64,000 nt of DNA from Weimeria sp002480925 (GTDB lineage Bacteria; Bacillota; Clostridia; Lachnospirales; Lachnospiraceae): assembly GCF_052064335.1 (NCBI RefSeq), contig NZ_JBQHVU010000007.1, positions 1-64,000 of the forward strand. Direction: 5' to 3'. Shown piece by piece: positions 53,011 through 61,329 of the stretch (its first letter is position 1; the number at the start of each line of letters is the position of its first letter). The notes beneath the pieces are model-generated. The model was not told the DNA's origin and searched no databases. It saw nothing but the letters and a program-made list of their open reading frames with translations. A program made the translations under genes and the position numbers.

Positions 53011-53259
53011 ATGACAGTGTTAAAGTATCTGTTCATGGTTCTGTTCATCATCGTATCCATCGTTCTTACCATCATTATCATGATGCAGGAGGGAGAGGAT
53101 GCAGGTCTTGGTTCACTAAGTGGACAGAGTCTTGATACGTACTGGAGCAAGAACAAGGGACGTTCCCGTGAGGGAGTGATCATCAAGGTCACAGCTGTTC
53201 TTGTAGCAGTATTTTTCGTATTAGCATTACTGCTTAATATGAGTTCATTTAAGATCTAA
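53011..53259 (+). CDS. secG: Protein translocase subunit SecG
   Basis: 82 residues with two transmembrane helices (about 3-25 and 56-77) and the conserved loop QEGEDAGLGSLSG at 30-42. SecG stabilises the SecYE channel. CGGAGG precedes the ATG. Usual order secG-rnr-smpB of Firmicutes follows. Confidence 0.95.
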   Translation: MTVLKYLFMVLFIIVSIVLTIIIMMQEGEDAGLGSLSGQSLDTYWSKNKGRSREGVIIKVTAVLVAVFFVLALLLNMSSFKI

Positions 53260-53265
53260 AAGAAA

Positions 53266-53293
53266 GGTCATCGCGTAAGCGGTGGCTTTTTTT
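53266..53293 (+). terminator. Terminator between secG and rnr
   Basis: A 9-bp stem GGTCATCGC/GCGGTGGCT with several G-T pairs, a GTAA loop and seven T residues. It may be partial, since rnr shows no clear promoter of its own. Confidence 0.75.
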
Positions 53294-53334
53294 CGTTTTG
53301 AGATGCTTGCACAGTCGGAATGGCAGGATATTTT

Positions 53335-55758
53335 ATGACTAAGAAACAGAGATGGGAGGATCAGAAGGCAGCTCTTCTTTTGCTGATGACTGATCCAAAT
53401 TACAGCCCTATGACAGAGGAAGAGCTGAAGCAGCTTCTTCTGATCGATGATGACAGTGAGCTTTGCAATGCCCTGTCGTCACTTATTGCTGAAAAGAAGA
53501 TAAGGAAAAACAGCTCGGCTGCTTATGAGAGATGCGAGGAAAAGGAGACATTCATTACTGATGCCTTTTCCGATACAAAAGAAAAGCCCGGGGAGCCAGC
53601 TGATGGCATAGCCAGGACAGACGATGCCTTTGAGGAAGCCTTACCAGAGGATATGGAAGAGAGCCAGACGCAGACAGACAGATATCTGACAGGTGTTTTT
53701 TCCAGCAATATAAAGGGCTTCGGATTCGTAACGGTAGAAGGCTATGACGAGGATTTCTTTATACCTGAGAAGTATACACAGATGGCCTTCCATAAGGATA
53801 CGGTCCGGATCGAGCCGCTCGGCACCGGAGGCAACGGACGGGATGAGGCCAAGGTTGTCGAGATAATCGGGCATGAATATACGGATGTAGTCGGGACCTT
53901 TGAGAAGTCATCGAGCTTCGGTTTCGTGGTGCCGGATGACAGACATCTGACAAGCGACATATTTATTGCTTCACAGAATGTAAACGGGGCACCTGATAAT
54001 GCAAAGGTGGTCTGCCATATATCTGATTACGGCAGTGCCAATAAGAAGCCTTCGGGAGAGATCACAGAGGTCCTGGGAATAAAGGGAGATCCCGGTGTCG
54101 ACATCCTTTCTATAGTAAAGGAAAACGATATACCTTCAGAGTTCCCGGAAAGGGTCCTTGCCGAGGCAAAGAAGGTTGCAGGCAGAGGCAGGGTCAGGAA
54201 GTCTGAGATAAGGGGCAGGGAGGATCTGCGTGATCTTCTGATGGTAACGATCGATGGTGATGATTCCAAGGATTTAGACGATGCAGTTTCCCTTACAATG
54301 GATGGAGACGACTTCATCCTGGGAGTCCATATAGCAGACGTGTCCAATTATGTGACAGAAGGCAGCGCGCTTGATGATGAGGCTCTTAATAGGTCGACCT
54401 CTGTATATCTTCCGGACAGGGTTATCCCTATGCTTCCTGTAGAGCTTTCGAACGGGATCTGCTCTCTGAACGAGGGAGAGGACAGGCTTGCTATGAGCTG
54501 CATGATGAGGATCGATGATACAGGGGCTATAAAGGAGCACAGGATCGTTGAGTCAGTGATCAGGTCTGACCACAGGATGACCTACAATGATGTAAACGGT
54601 ATTCTAGAGGAGGATGACAGAAAACTTATCAGGAAATACAATGATGTAGTTCCTATGTTCAGACAGATGGAGGAGCTTGCCATAATCCTTCGTGGCAGGA
54701 GGACATTTCGCGGCTCACTTGATTTTGACTTCCCTGAGACAGTCGTTGTTCTAGATGAGAATGGGAATCCCAAGGAGATCCATCCATATTACAGAGGTGT
54801 GGCCCAGAGGATGATAGAGGACTTCATGCTTGCGGCAAATGAGACAGTTGCTAAGCATGCCTTTGATCATAAGCTTCCTTTCCTTTACCGTACACACGGT
54901 TTTCCGGATCCGGAGAAGCTTGGTACTCTTAAGTCATTTATAGGAGGATTCGGATATTCTCTTTCCGGGGATACAAATCAGATCCATCCTAAGGAGCTGC
55001 AGAAGCTTCTCGACAGGGTTTCCGGAAGCCCTGAGGAGAATCTGATCCAGACGCTTACTCTCCGCAGTATGCAGCAGGCGAGATATACAACTGACTGCAG
55101 CGGTCATTTCGGACTTGCGGCAGGCTATTACTGTCACTTTACTTCTCCGATAAGGAGATACCCTGATCTATTTATTCACAGGATACTAAAGCTTGAGATT
55201 CATGGTAAGCTTAAGAAAAAGAAAAGGGCAGAGCTTGCCGAGAAGCTTCCGGAGATCGCAGAACGCACGTCCGATCTTGAGAGACGGGCTGATGGTGCGG
55301 AAAGAGATGCCGTAAAGCTGAAGAAGGTCCAGTACATGATGCCTCACATAGGAGAGGAGTTTACAGGCAAGATCTCAGGTGTCACCTCCTGGGGACTCTA
55401 TGTGGCCCTTCCGAATTCTATCGAGGGCATGATCCCGGTGAGGACCATGACAGATGATTTCTATGAGTTCTCGGAGGAGACCTATGAGCTTATTGGCAAG
55501 AGCTTCAACAGACATTATACGCTTGGCATGCCTCTTAGGGTAAAGCTTGTCGATGCCAATCCTACAGCCCGTACCATTGATTTTGAGCTGATAGACGATT
55601 TCTGCGGCTACAGGAAGACAGACAAGAAGCACGGATTTTCTTCTGCTCCGCACAAGGGCAGGCTCTCTGGCCAGGCAAGGAAGGCTCTTAAGAAGATTTC
55701 AGGAGGAAGCGCCAGATATGACAAAGGAAAAAACAGGAAGAAAAATCATCGCAACTAA
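53335..55758 (+). CDS. rnr: Ribonuclease R
   Basis: 3'-5' exoribonuclease that degrades structured RNA and works with tmRNA-SmpB on stalled mRNAs. The start at 53335 (AGGA upstream) gives 807 residues; 53320 is an alternative. An N-terminal winged-helix region is followed by an acidic linker (about 65-115), cold-shock domains (about 120-255; GFGFVTVEGYDEDFFIP, SSFGFVVPDD), the RNB catalytic domain with DGDDSKDLDDAVSL near 305, and a C-terminal S1 domain (about 675-760) with a Lys-rich tail. Confidence 0.96.
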   Translation: MTKKQRWEDQKAALLLLMTDPNYSPMTEEELKQLLLIDDDSELCNALSSLIAEKKIRKNSSAAYERCEEKETFITDAFSDTKEKPGEPADGIARTDDAFEEALPEDMEESQTQTDRYLTGVFSSNIKGFGFVTVEGYDEDFFIPEKYTQMAFHKDTVRIEPLGTGGNGRDEAKVVEIIGHEYTDVVGTFEKSSSFGFVVPDDRHLTSDIFIASQNVNGAPDNAKVVCHISDYGSANKKPSGEITEVLGIKGDPGVDILSIVKENDIPSEFPERVLAEAKKVAGRGRVRKSEIRGREDLRDLLMVTIDGDDSKDLDDAVSLTMDGDDFILGVHIADVSNYVTEGSALDDEALNRSTSVYLPDRVIPMLPVELSNGICSLNEGEDRLAMSCMMRIDDTGAIKEHRIVESVIRSDHRMTYNDVNGILEEDDRKLIRKYNDVVPMFRQMEELAIILRGRRTFRGSLDFDFPETVVVLDENGNPKEIHPYYRGVAQRMIEDFMLAANETVAKHAFDHKLPFLYRTHGFPDPEKLGTLKSFIGGFGYSLSGDTNQIHPKELQKLLDRVSGSPEENLIQTLTLRSMQQARYTTDCSGHFGLAAGYYCHFTSPIRRYPDLFIHRILKLEIHGKLKKKKRAELAEKLPEIAERTSDLERRADGAERDAVKLKKVQYMMPHIGEEFTGKISGVTSWGLYVALPNSIEGMIPVRTMTDDFYEFSEETYELIGKSFNRHYTLGMPLRVKLVDANPTARTIDFELIDDFCGYRKTDKKHGFSSAPHKGRLSGQARKALKKISGGSARYDKGKNRKKNHRN

Positions 55759-56191
55759 CCGTAAGGCCAGGCATGACTTTTTTCTGGACGAATATATTGA
55801 ATGTGGGATAGCTCTTGTCGGTACAGAAGTCAAGAGCATGAGAAGCAACGGATGCTCATTGAAGGAGGCCTGGGTAAGGATCCAGAACGGTGAGGTATAT
55901 ATTTACCAGATGCATATTGCTCCGTATGAGAAGGGCAATATAATGAACAAGGATCCCTTAAGGCCCAGAAAGCTTCTTCTTCATAAGAGCGAGATCAGGA
56001 AGCTTTCCCAGAAGATAAAGGAAAAGGGATACACCTTAGTACCGGTGGAGGCCTATTTCAAGGATTCAAGGGTAAAGCTTGAGATAGCCCTCGCGCGAGG
56101 CAAGAAGCTCTATGACAAGAGGGCTGACATAGCAAAGCGGGATCAGGAGAGAGAAGCCGCCAGGGATTTCAAGGTCAGGAACCTCAAATAA
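55718..56191 (+). CDS. smpB: SsrA-binding protein
   Basis: 157 residues, standard length. RKARHDFFLDEYIECGIALVGTEVKSMRSN (two short segments of this, about 15-44) and the basic C-terminal helix KRDQEREAARDFK, which enters the ribosomal mRNA channel. The first 41 bases overlap the rnr 3' end in another frame. It is followed immediately by its partner ssrA. Confidence 0.97.
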   Translation: MTKEKTGRKIIATNRKARHDFFLDEYIECGIALVGTEVKSMRSNGCSLKEAWVRIQNGEVYIYQMHIAPYEKGNIMNKDPLRPRKLLLHKSEIRKLSQKIKEKGYTLVPVEAYFKDSRVKLEIALARGKKLYDKRADIAKRDQEREAARDFKVRNLK

Positions 56192-56224
56192 CTGTCGCTT
56201 GATATTTTATTGAAAAATCAGCCA

Positions 56225-56281
56225 AAATAAAAGGGATTATGAAGATTTTTAGTGGAAAATCCACCTATTTCCCTTTTATTT
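56225..56281 (+). repeat. Nested inverted repeat between smpB and ssrA
   Basis: A perfect 12-bp outer stem (56225-56236 with 56270-56281) encloses an inner 5-bp hairpin GTGGA-AAA-TCCAC (56252-56264). The A-rich left and T-rich right arm resemble a terminator or a processing structure. A TATAGA -10-like box for ssrA (56302-56307) lies just downstream. Confidence 0.7.
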
Positions 56282-56315
56282 CTGCTCACAGGGTGGTATC
56301 ATATAGACAGCTGAA

Positions 56316-56655
56316 GGGGTAGTAAAGGTCTCGACAGGGATCTTGAAGCTTTAGAAGCGAGCCGCAGGATGATGCGTCAAATCTCAAATTAAATTTAAAC
56401 GCTGAAGATAACGATTTAGCATACGCTGCCTAAGGGCAACGAGTCGCCTGAATGTCCCCATGCATTCAGTCACCGGCTTCAAACACATGGGACACGGCAT
56501 CCGCAAAGCTTTGAGCTGATGTACGTATCATGAAGCTACTGAAACCGGAAGGACGTGCTCTTCCGTCCGGCAGAGGGAATGCCAAACAGATCACTACGCT
56601 CGTAGAAGGAGAGTGAATAGGTTTTTGGACGCGGGTTCGACTCCCGCCTACTCCA
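56316..56655 (+). ncRNA. ssrA: tmRNA
   Basis: About 340 nt. The tRNA-like ends pair: GGGGTAG (56316-56322) with CTACTCC (56648-56654), then discriminator A. The T arm is GCGGG-TTCGACT-CCCGC (56630-56647 region). The tag reading frame ends ...GCT GAA GAT AAC GAT TTA GCA TAC GCT GCC TAA, giving AEDNDLAYAA if GCT is the resume codon (adding the non-coded Ala first). The CCA end is not encoded (GAT follows), so it must be added. Its partner smpB is directly upstream, and clpXP, which degrades tagged proteins, is in the same window. Confidence 0.95.
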
Positions 56656-56660
56656 GATTC

Positions 56661-56700
56661 AAGGGATTGCCGTAAATATCGGCAATCCCTTATTTTATTT
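56661..56700 (+). terminator. Terminator after ssrA
   Basis: A perfect 12-bp stem (AAGGGATTGCCG 56661-56672 with its complement at 56680-56691), a 7-nt loop and a T-rich tail. Confidence 0.9.
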
Positions 56701-56839
56701 GGAGATGCAACATTCGATACGATGGTATCCAAAAATCTTACCGACACAACTGAATCGGGAACTGTTCTGTTCAAAGCGGGGAATTTGATATGACATGGAG
56801 AAAAACTCTCACAAGGAGATTCGGGACATTCTATTTATA
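56701..56839. other. Gap with no supported gene
   Basis: Contains only a 27-codon frame (ATG 56705 after GGAG, stop 56786-56788) without recognisable character, and a second short overlapping frame. Neither resembles a known family. It is probably leftover sequence next to the rpn duplication. Confidence 0.5.
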
Positions 56840-56867
56840 AAGGGGCTCCGGTCTTCCGGAACCCCTT
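56840..56867 (-). repeat. 28-bp imperfect palindrome, copy 1
   Basis: AAGGGGCTCCGG and CCGGAACCCCTT with one mismatch around a TCTT loop, at the 3' end of the truncated rpn copy. The same sequence recurs at 57459. Stem strength suggests a terminator, but neither side has a clean T run. Confidence 0.6.
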
Positions 56868-56886
56868 AAATTTCACAATCCTTATT

Positions 56887-57495
56887 TCAAAGCGTAGTAA
56901 TATGCAACTGAGCAGCCAGCTTCCTTATCGCTGATTCCGGCAGTCTGCTGATCCTTGAGATAAACGAGACAGTATGGTTTCCGGCCTGAAGCAGTTCAGT
57001 AGCAACTTCCATGTTTCTTTCATCACGGCCTTCTTTTAGGCCTTCTTTTCTTCCTTCTCTTCGCCCCTCATCTACAGCCTTTTCAATAGTTTTTTCCTGA
57101 TCGTATTCAGTCAGTACCATCTTCATCACCTCGCTTCTGTTGTCAAGCAGGAATGGCTTTATCATATAGTCTTCCGGCATCTGATCAATGGCGGTATATA
57201 CCGCTGTTCCAAGATCGTTCTTATCCTTCTGTAGCGTGCGAACCCTGTCTATAAACCAGGCATACTCACCCAGCGGTCTGCAGGCCTCCATCAGTTCCTT
57301 GTTCTTGCCATAGTTGATATTAAGCATGGTGACGAGGACCTCGATATCTCCGTCACCCTCATATGCATCACTAAGCCGAAGGACACTGCTCTCAGGCTTA
57401 TCCCGCATGCCATTGTAAAAGCAGACACATCTGGGACTTGGGATCTTCGATCTATAATAAGGGGCTCCGGTCTTCCGGAACCCCTTAAATTTCAC
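56887..57495 (-). pseudogene. Truncated duplicate of the rpn-type nuclease gene
   Basis: The 3' two-thirds of the neighbouring gene are repeated here. From IPSPRCVCFYNGMRD onward the two proteins are nearly identical to the C-terminus (LPESAIRKLAAQLHITTL), but the first roughly 125 residues, including the nuclease start, are missing. The open frame before the junction (MKFKGFRKTGAPYYRS) is translated palindrome and junction DNA with no ribosome site. The charged linker differs: EGRREGRKEGLKEGRDERN here against a version four residues longer in the full gene. Not expected to be functional alone. Confidence 0.85.
57459..57486 (-). repeat. 28-bp imperfect palindrome, copy 2
   Basis: Same palindrome as at 56840, lying between the full-length rpn gene's stop and the truncated copy. 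It marks the tandem-duplication unit. Confidence 0.6.
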
Positions 57496-57505
57496 AATCC
57501 TTATT

Positions 57506-58411
57506 TCAAAGCGTAGTAATATGCAACTGAGCAGCCAGCTTCCTTATCGCTGATTCCGGCAGTCTGCTGATCCTTGAGATAAACGAGACCGTATGGTTTC
57601 CGTCCTGAAGCAGTTCAGTAGCAACCTCCATGTTTCTTTCTTCACGTCCTTCATCTCTTCCCTTTTCTATTCCCTTTTCTATTCCAATCTCAATCCCTTC
57701 GTCTACAGCCTTTTCAATAGTTTTTTCCTGATCGTATTCAGTCAGTATCATCTTCATCACCTCGCTTCTGTTGTCAAGCAGGAATGGCTTTATCATATAG
57801 TCTTCCGGCATCTGATCAATGGCGGTATATACCGCTGTTTCAAGATCGTTCTTATCCTTCTGTAGCGTACGAACCTTATCTATAAACCAGGCATACTCAC
57901 GGAGCGGTCTGCAGGCCTCCATCAGTTCCTTGTTCTTGCCATAGTTGATATTAAGCATGGAGACGAGGACCTCGATATCTCCGTCACCCTCATATGCATC
58001 GCTAAGCCGAAGGACACTGCTCTCAGGCTCATCCCGCATGCCATTGTAAAAGCAGACACATCTGGGACTTGGGATCTTCTGGATCAGGCTGCTGTACTCA
58101 TAGTAGCTGCTGCTTTTTATGTACTTATCATAGAGATCTCCTGAGTAAAGCAGGAATCTCATCGGCATATTCGGGTTGATGGTGCTCTGATGCTCCCACA
58201 GCTCCATATCTGAGCTTATGATAAAGGATACATCATTCTTCATCCCCATATACACTGCGTCCTCTATCGTATTGAAGCTTATAGCTTCCGGATCGGTATA
58301 AGCTGATCCACGGATAGCATTGTAAAGTGATAGCGTCCAGGCCTTGTTTGCCGGATTGCCAAAGATAAACTTAAAGAGTCTGTCCTTATACTCCCTGTTC
58401 ACATCTGCCAT
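57506..58411 (-). CDS. Rpn family recombination-promoting nuclease / putative transposase
   Basis: 301 residues. The N-terminal half matches the PD-(D/E)XK Rpn/YhgA-like family: YKDRLFKFIFGNPANKAWTL, NDVSFIISSDMELWEHQST (Asp and Glu/Gln of the nuclease core, near 58-78) and MPMRFLLYSGDLYDKYI. A charged repeat linker (EKGIEKGRDEGREERN, about 240-262) and a C-terminal helical segment follow. CAGGAGGAG precedes the ATG. Rpn proteins are DNA endonucleases that raise recombination and often carry variable-length repeat tails. It stands alone between ssrA and hflX, divergent from hflX. Confidence 0.88.
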   Translation of the reverse strand: MADVNREYKDRLFKFIFGNPANKAWTLSLYNAIRGSAYTDPEAISFNTIEDAVYMGMKNDVSFIISSDMELWEHQSTINPNMPMRFLLYSGDLYDKYIKSSSYYEYSSLIQKIPSPRCVCFYNGMRDEPESSVLRLSDAYEGDGDIEVLVSMLNINYGKNKELMEACRPLREYAWFIDKVRTLQKDKNDLETAVYTAIDQMPEDYMIKPFLLDNRSEVMKMILTEYDQEKTIEKAVDEGIEIGIEKGIEKGRDEGREERNMEVATELLQDGNHTVSFISRISRLPESAIRKLAAQLHITTL

Positions 58412-58464
58412 ATTCTCCTCCTGTAAAAAACTGTTTGCTTTTGTGACAGTTACTTTCTGTCTCT

Positions 58465-58493
58465 ATTATATCAGCCGGATAGAGAAATTACTA
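58465..58493 (-). promoter_or_regulatory. Promoter of the rpn-type gene
   Basis: Minus strand perfect TATAAT (58470-58465) with a TGA extension. The -35 (TAGTAA) is weak. Confidence 0.5.
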
Positions 58494-58725
58494 TATCGAT
58501 CGATCATTTTTTTGCATATTTCCAAATGACTTTCCGTACTTTGTCAGTACAGCCCGAGCAGGAAGAATCGCATAGATCCGATAATCGGAATATTTACGCG
58601 CTGCTTTTACGATTTCAATTTTTTATGGGATCTGCCGGATGTAATCACAATATGGAATGCTCTGGATCGGCTGAAACTCCTTAGACTTGCAAGAAGTCTG
58701 TTAATCATTTGTCACCGGGTTATGG
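58494..58725. other. Intergenic gap without a recognised feature
   Basis: No ORF with a ribosome site and no strong structure apart from a small AGACTT/AAGTCT hairpin near 58684-58700. Confidence 0.5.
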
Positions 58726-58754
58726 TTGCCAGACCCGAACATATATGCTATAAT
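58726..58754 (+). promoter_or_regulatory. Promoter of hflX with long leader
   Basis: TTGCCA (58726-58731), a 17-bp spacer and perfect TATAAT (58749-58754) with TG at 58746-58747. It leaves a leader of about 157 nt containing an inverted pair around TGAGCTC / GAGCTCA (about 58816-58855) and a C-rich stretch before the ribosome site. Confidence 0.75.
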
Positions 58755-58917
58755 TCTTTTAGGATTGCGGTAAATATTTATATAGCCAGATGAGCAGTGG
58801 TGGTCAGAGCAGCATTTGAGCTCATATGAAAACAGGAAAGGTTTGAGAGCTCAGGGTACAGGGGCTGGCAGGCAAACTACTACACCCTAATCCCTACCCC
58901 CTATAGAAGGAATACTA

Positions 58918-60141
58918 ATGACAGAAACAGCAGAGAAAAAGGAAAGATACATAGAGATCGCAGTTAGCAGAGCGGAAGATCGGGCTGATACGGAGGAGTC
59001 CTTATCAGAACTATCAAGGCTTTTGGAGACAGCAGGCGGAGAGTGTGTATATAAGGTCATACAGCAGCTGGAGCGTCCGGTGGCCGCTACATATATAGGA
59101 AGCGGTAAGATAGAGGAGCTGAGGAGCTTTATCGATGCATTCGAGGCGGACGGAGTGATAAGTGATGATGAGCTGACTCCGGCCCAGCTGGGAAATCTCG
59201 AGGCAGAGCTTCATGTCAAGGTGATAGACCGGACCATGCTGATACTTGATATATTTGCCAGACATGCGGTCAGCAGGGAGGGAAAGATCCAGGTCGAAAT
59301 GGCCCAGCTTTCCTATAAGTCCAGCAGGCTGTCAGGAAGTGCAGGAAAGGCCATGTCGAGGCTTGGAGGAGGTATAGGAACAAGAGGACCGGGCGAGACC
59401 AAGCTTGAGACAGACAGGAGAAGAATCAGGAACCGTATAGCATCACTTAGGAAAGAACTTCGCGTGATGAAAAAGAACCGTGAGAATACCAGGAAGGCAA
59501 GGGAGAAAAACGGCCTTCCGGTATTTGCGATAGTGGGATATACGAATGCAGGGAAGTCAACACTGCTAAATGCCCTGACCGGGTCGGATGTATTGTCAGA
59601 GGATGCTTTATTTGCTACGCTTGATCCTACGACAAGACGGCTGGAGCTTGAGAATGGACTTACAGTTCTGCTTACCGATACGGTCGGATTCATAAGCAAG
59701 CTTCCCCATGATCTGATAGATGCCTTCCACTCTACGCTTGAGGAAGCTGGATATGCTGATTATATAATCCATGTCGTGGATTCATCGGATCAGAGGGCAG
59801 AGAAGAATATGCAGGTTGTAAAGGAGACATTAAGCGAGCTTGGCATCTCAGGGAAGCCGATAATAACAGTGTTTAATAAGTCCGATAAAGGCGGTGGTCC
59901 CCGCCCCTTGTCTGATCGGGTTGCGGATATCACACTGAGAGCCTCGGCAAGGACGGGAGAGGGTCTTGATACCTTAAGGGATGCGATAAAAAGGGTGGTT
60001 ACAGAGGATATGGAGCTTGTCAGCAGGGTTTTCTCATATACCCAGGTGGCTGATCTTGAAAGACTTCGTGACAGAGGAAGGATAGTGAAGGAGGACTATC
60101 AGGAGGACGGGATCCATGTGGAGGCCCTGATCAGAAAATAA
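58918..60141 (+). CDS. hflX: Ribosome-associated GTPase HflX
   Basis: 407 residues: the N-terminal HflX domain (to about 185; PVAATYIGSGKIEEL, GRIGTRGPGETKLE-type loop GGGIGTRGPGETKLETDRR near 150), the G domain with GYTNAGKSTLLN near 206, DTVGFISKLPHDL near 251 and FNKSDKG near 319, and a short C-terminal domain. HflX splits stalled or stressed 70S ribosomes, in line with the nearby rescue genes rnr-smpB-ssrA. GAAGGA precedes the ATG. Confidence 0.96.
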   Translation: MTETAEKKERYIEIAVSRAEDRADTEESLSELSRLLETAGGECVYKVIQQLERPVAATYIGSGKIEELRSFIDAFEADGVISDDELTPAQLGNLEAELHVKVIDRTMLILDIFARHAVSREGKIQVEMAQLSYKSSRLSGSAGKAMSRLGGGIGTRGPGETKLETDRRRIRNRIASLRKELRVMKKNRENTRKAREKNGLPVFAIVGYTNAGKSTLLNALTGSDVLSEDALFATLDPTTRRLELENGLTVLLTDTVGFISKLPHDLIDAFHSTLEEAGYADYIIHVVDSSDQRAEKNMQVVKETLSELGISGKPIITVFNKSDKGGGPRPLSDRVADITLRASARTGEGLDTLRDAIKRVVTEDMELVSRVFSYTQVADLERLRDRGRIVKEDYQEDGIHVEALIRK

Positions 60142-60152
60142 TATAAATTCTA

Positions 60153-60181
60153 TTGGAAAAGACTCCACGCTATGATATAAT
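60153..60181 (+). promoter_or_regulatory. Promoter of the rubrerythrin-desulfoferrodoxin pair
   Basis: TTGGAA (60153-60158), a 17-bp spacer and perfect TATAAT (60176-60181) with TG at 60173-60174. No PerR box was clearly seen. Confidence 0.75.
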
Positions 60182-60234
60182 CAGATTATGGGTGGGCATG
60201 GAAAATGAGTAAGTAATGGAAGGAGGTTTCTGTA

Positions 60235-60777
60235 ATGTCAGAAAACAAGTACGCAGGAACAAAGACTGAGAAGAATCTTCTCGAGGCCTTTGCAGGAGAA
60301 TCCCAGGCGAGGAATAAGTATACTTATTTCGCATCAGTAGCCAAGAAGCAAGGATTCGAGCAGATAGCGGCTCTTTTCTTAAAGACTGCTGACAATGAAA
60401 AGGAACACGCCAAGCTCTGGTTCAAGGAGCTGGGAATGCTGGGAGACACAAAGGAGAATCTAAGCGCAGCGGCAGACGGAGAGAACTACGAGTGGACCGA
60501 CATGTATGAAAGGATGGCCCGCGAGGCAGATGAAGAGGGATTTACTGAGCTGGCAGCGAAGTTTCGCGGAGTTGCAGCGATAGAGAAGACACACGAGGAA
60601 CGTTACAGGAAGCTTCTGTCGAATGTCGAGGCAAAGCAGGTATTTGAGAAGAGCGAGGTAAAGGTCTGGGAGTGCCGTAACTGTGGACATATAGTAGTAG
60701 GGACCAAGGCTCCGGATGTATGCCCGGTATGTGCGCATCCTCAGTCATTCTTTGAGGTTCATGCTGAGAACTACTGA
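60235..60777 (+). CDS. rbr: Rubrerythrin
   Basis: 180 residues. The ferritin-like diiron domain (about 1-135) has the E...E-x-x-H ligand set (FAGESQARNKYTYFA, DNEKEHAKLWFKEL, EKTHEERY). A C-terminal rubredoxin-like [Fe(Cys)4] domain has CRNCGHI and CPVCAHPQ near 143-168. Reduces hydrogen peroxide in anaerobes. AAGGAGG precedes the ATG. 38 bp upstream of desulfoferrodoxin. Confidence 0.97.
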   Translation: MSENKYAGTKTEKNLLEAFAGESQARNKYTYFASVAKKQGFEQIAALFLKTADNEKEHAKLWFKELGMLGDTKENLSAAADGENYEWTDMYERMAREADEEGFTELAAKFRGVAAIEKTHEERYRKLLSNVEAKQVFEKSEVKVWECRNCGHIVVGTKAPDVCPVCAHPQSFFEVHAENY

Positions 60778-60815
60778 TAGATCCTGACGGAATAGTATTT
60801 GAAAAGGAGAAATAT

Positions 60816-61193
60816 ATGTTATTCTATAAATGCGATTTATGCGGGAATTTCGTAACCTTCCTCACAGAGAAGACTCCAGTCACACCTGTATGCTGCGGTC
60901 AGCCTATGACAGAGATAAAGGCTAATACAACTGACGCAGCAGTAGAGAAGCATGTTCCGGTCGTGAAGACCGATGGCAATAAGATCACGGTTCAGGTCGG
61001 AGCTACAGCTCATCCGATGACAGAGGAGCATTATATCCAGTTCATCATCGTTGAGACAGAAAACGGCTACCAGAAGAAGGACCTCAAGCCGGGAGATGCT
61101 CCATGCGCAGAATTCGAGCTTGCAGATGGTGAGAAGGCTGTATGTGCTTATGCTTACTGCAATCTTCACGGACTCTGGAAAGCTGATATCTGA
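60816..61193 (+). CDS. dfx: Desulfoferrodoxin (2Fe-superoxide reductase)
   Basis: 125 residues. N-terminal desulforedoxin centre I (CDLCG at 6-10 and CC near 27-28) and the SOR centre II: His in EKHVPVV near 47, AHPMTEEHYI near 67-76, and the Cys/His pair in CNLHGLW near 115. Reduces superoxide to peroxide, which rubrerythrin then removes. The two genes form one operon closed by a terminator. Confidence 0.96.
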   Translation: MLFYKCDLCGNFVTFLTEKTPVTPVCCGQPMTEIKANTTDAAVEKHVPVVKTDGNKITVQVGATAHPMTEEHYIQFIIVETENGYQKKDLKPGDAPCAEFELADGEKAVCAYAYCNLHGLWKADI

Positions 61194-61218
61194 GAGGCTG
61201 TTAACTGACAAGCATAAG

Positions 61219-61248
61219 GGGCGCGCTGTTTAGGCGCGTTCTTTTTTT
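61219..61248 (+). terminator. Terminator after desulfoferrodoxin
   Basis: A GC-rich 8-bp stem (GGGCGCGC/GCGCGTTC with G-T pairs), a 7-nt loop and seven T residues. Confidence 0.85.
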
Positions 61249-61257
61249 ACAAAAAAG

Positions 61258-61286
61258 TTGAGAATGCTTTAAGTAAATGATAGAAT
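61258..61286 (+). promoter_or_regulatory. Promoter of the SPFH gene
   Basis: TTGAGA (61258-61263), a 17-bp spacer and TAGAAT (61281-61286) with TG at 61278-61279. Confidence 0.7.
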
Positions 61287-61329
61287 GGAAATGTAACTTA
61301 AGGCTGCTAAGAAAACAGGAGGATGTATA

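Noticed and set aside
57593..57865. Plus-strand 90-residue ORF opposite the rpn-type gene
   Set aside because: Antisense frame of a low-complexity coding region, with no ribosome site.
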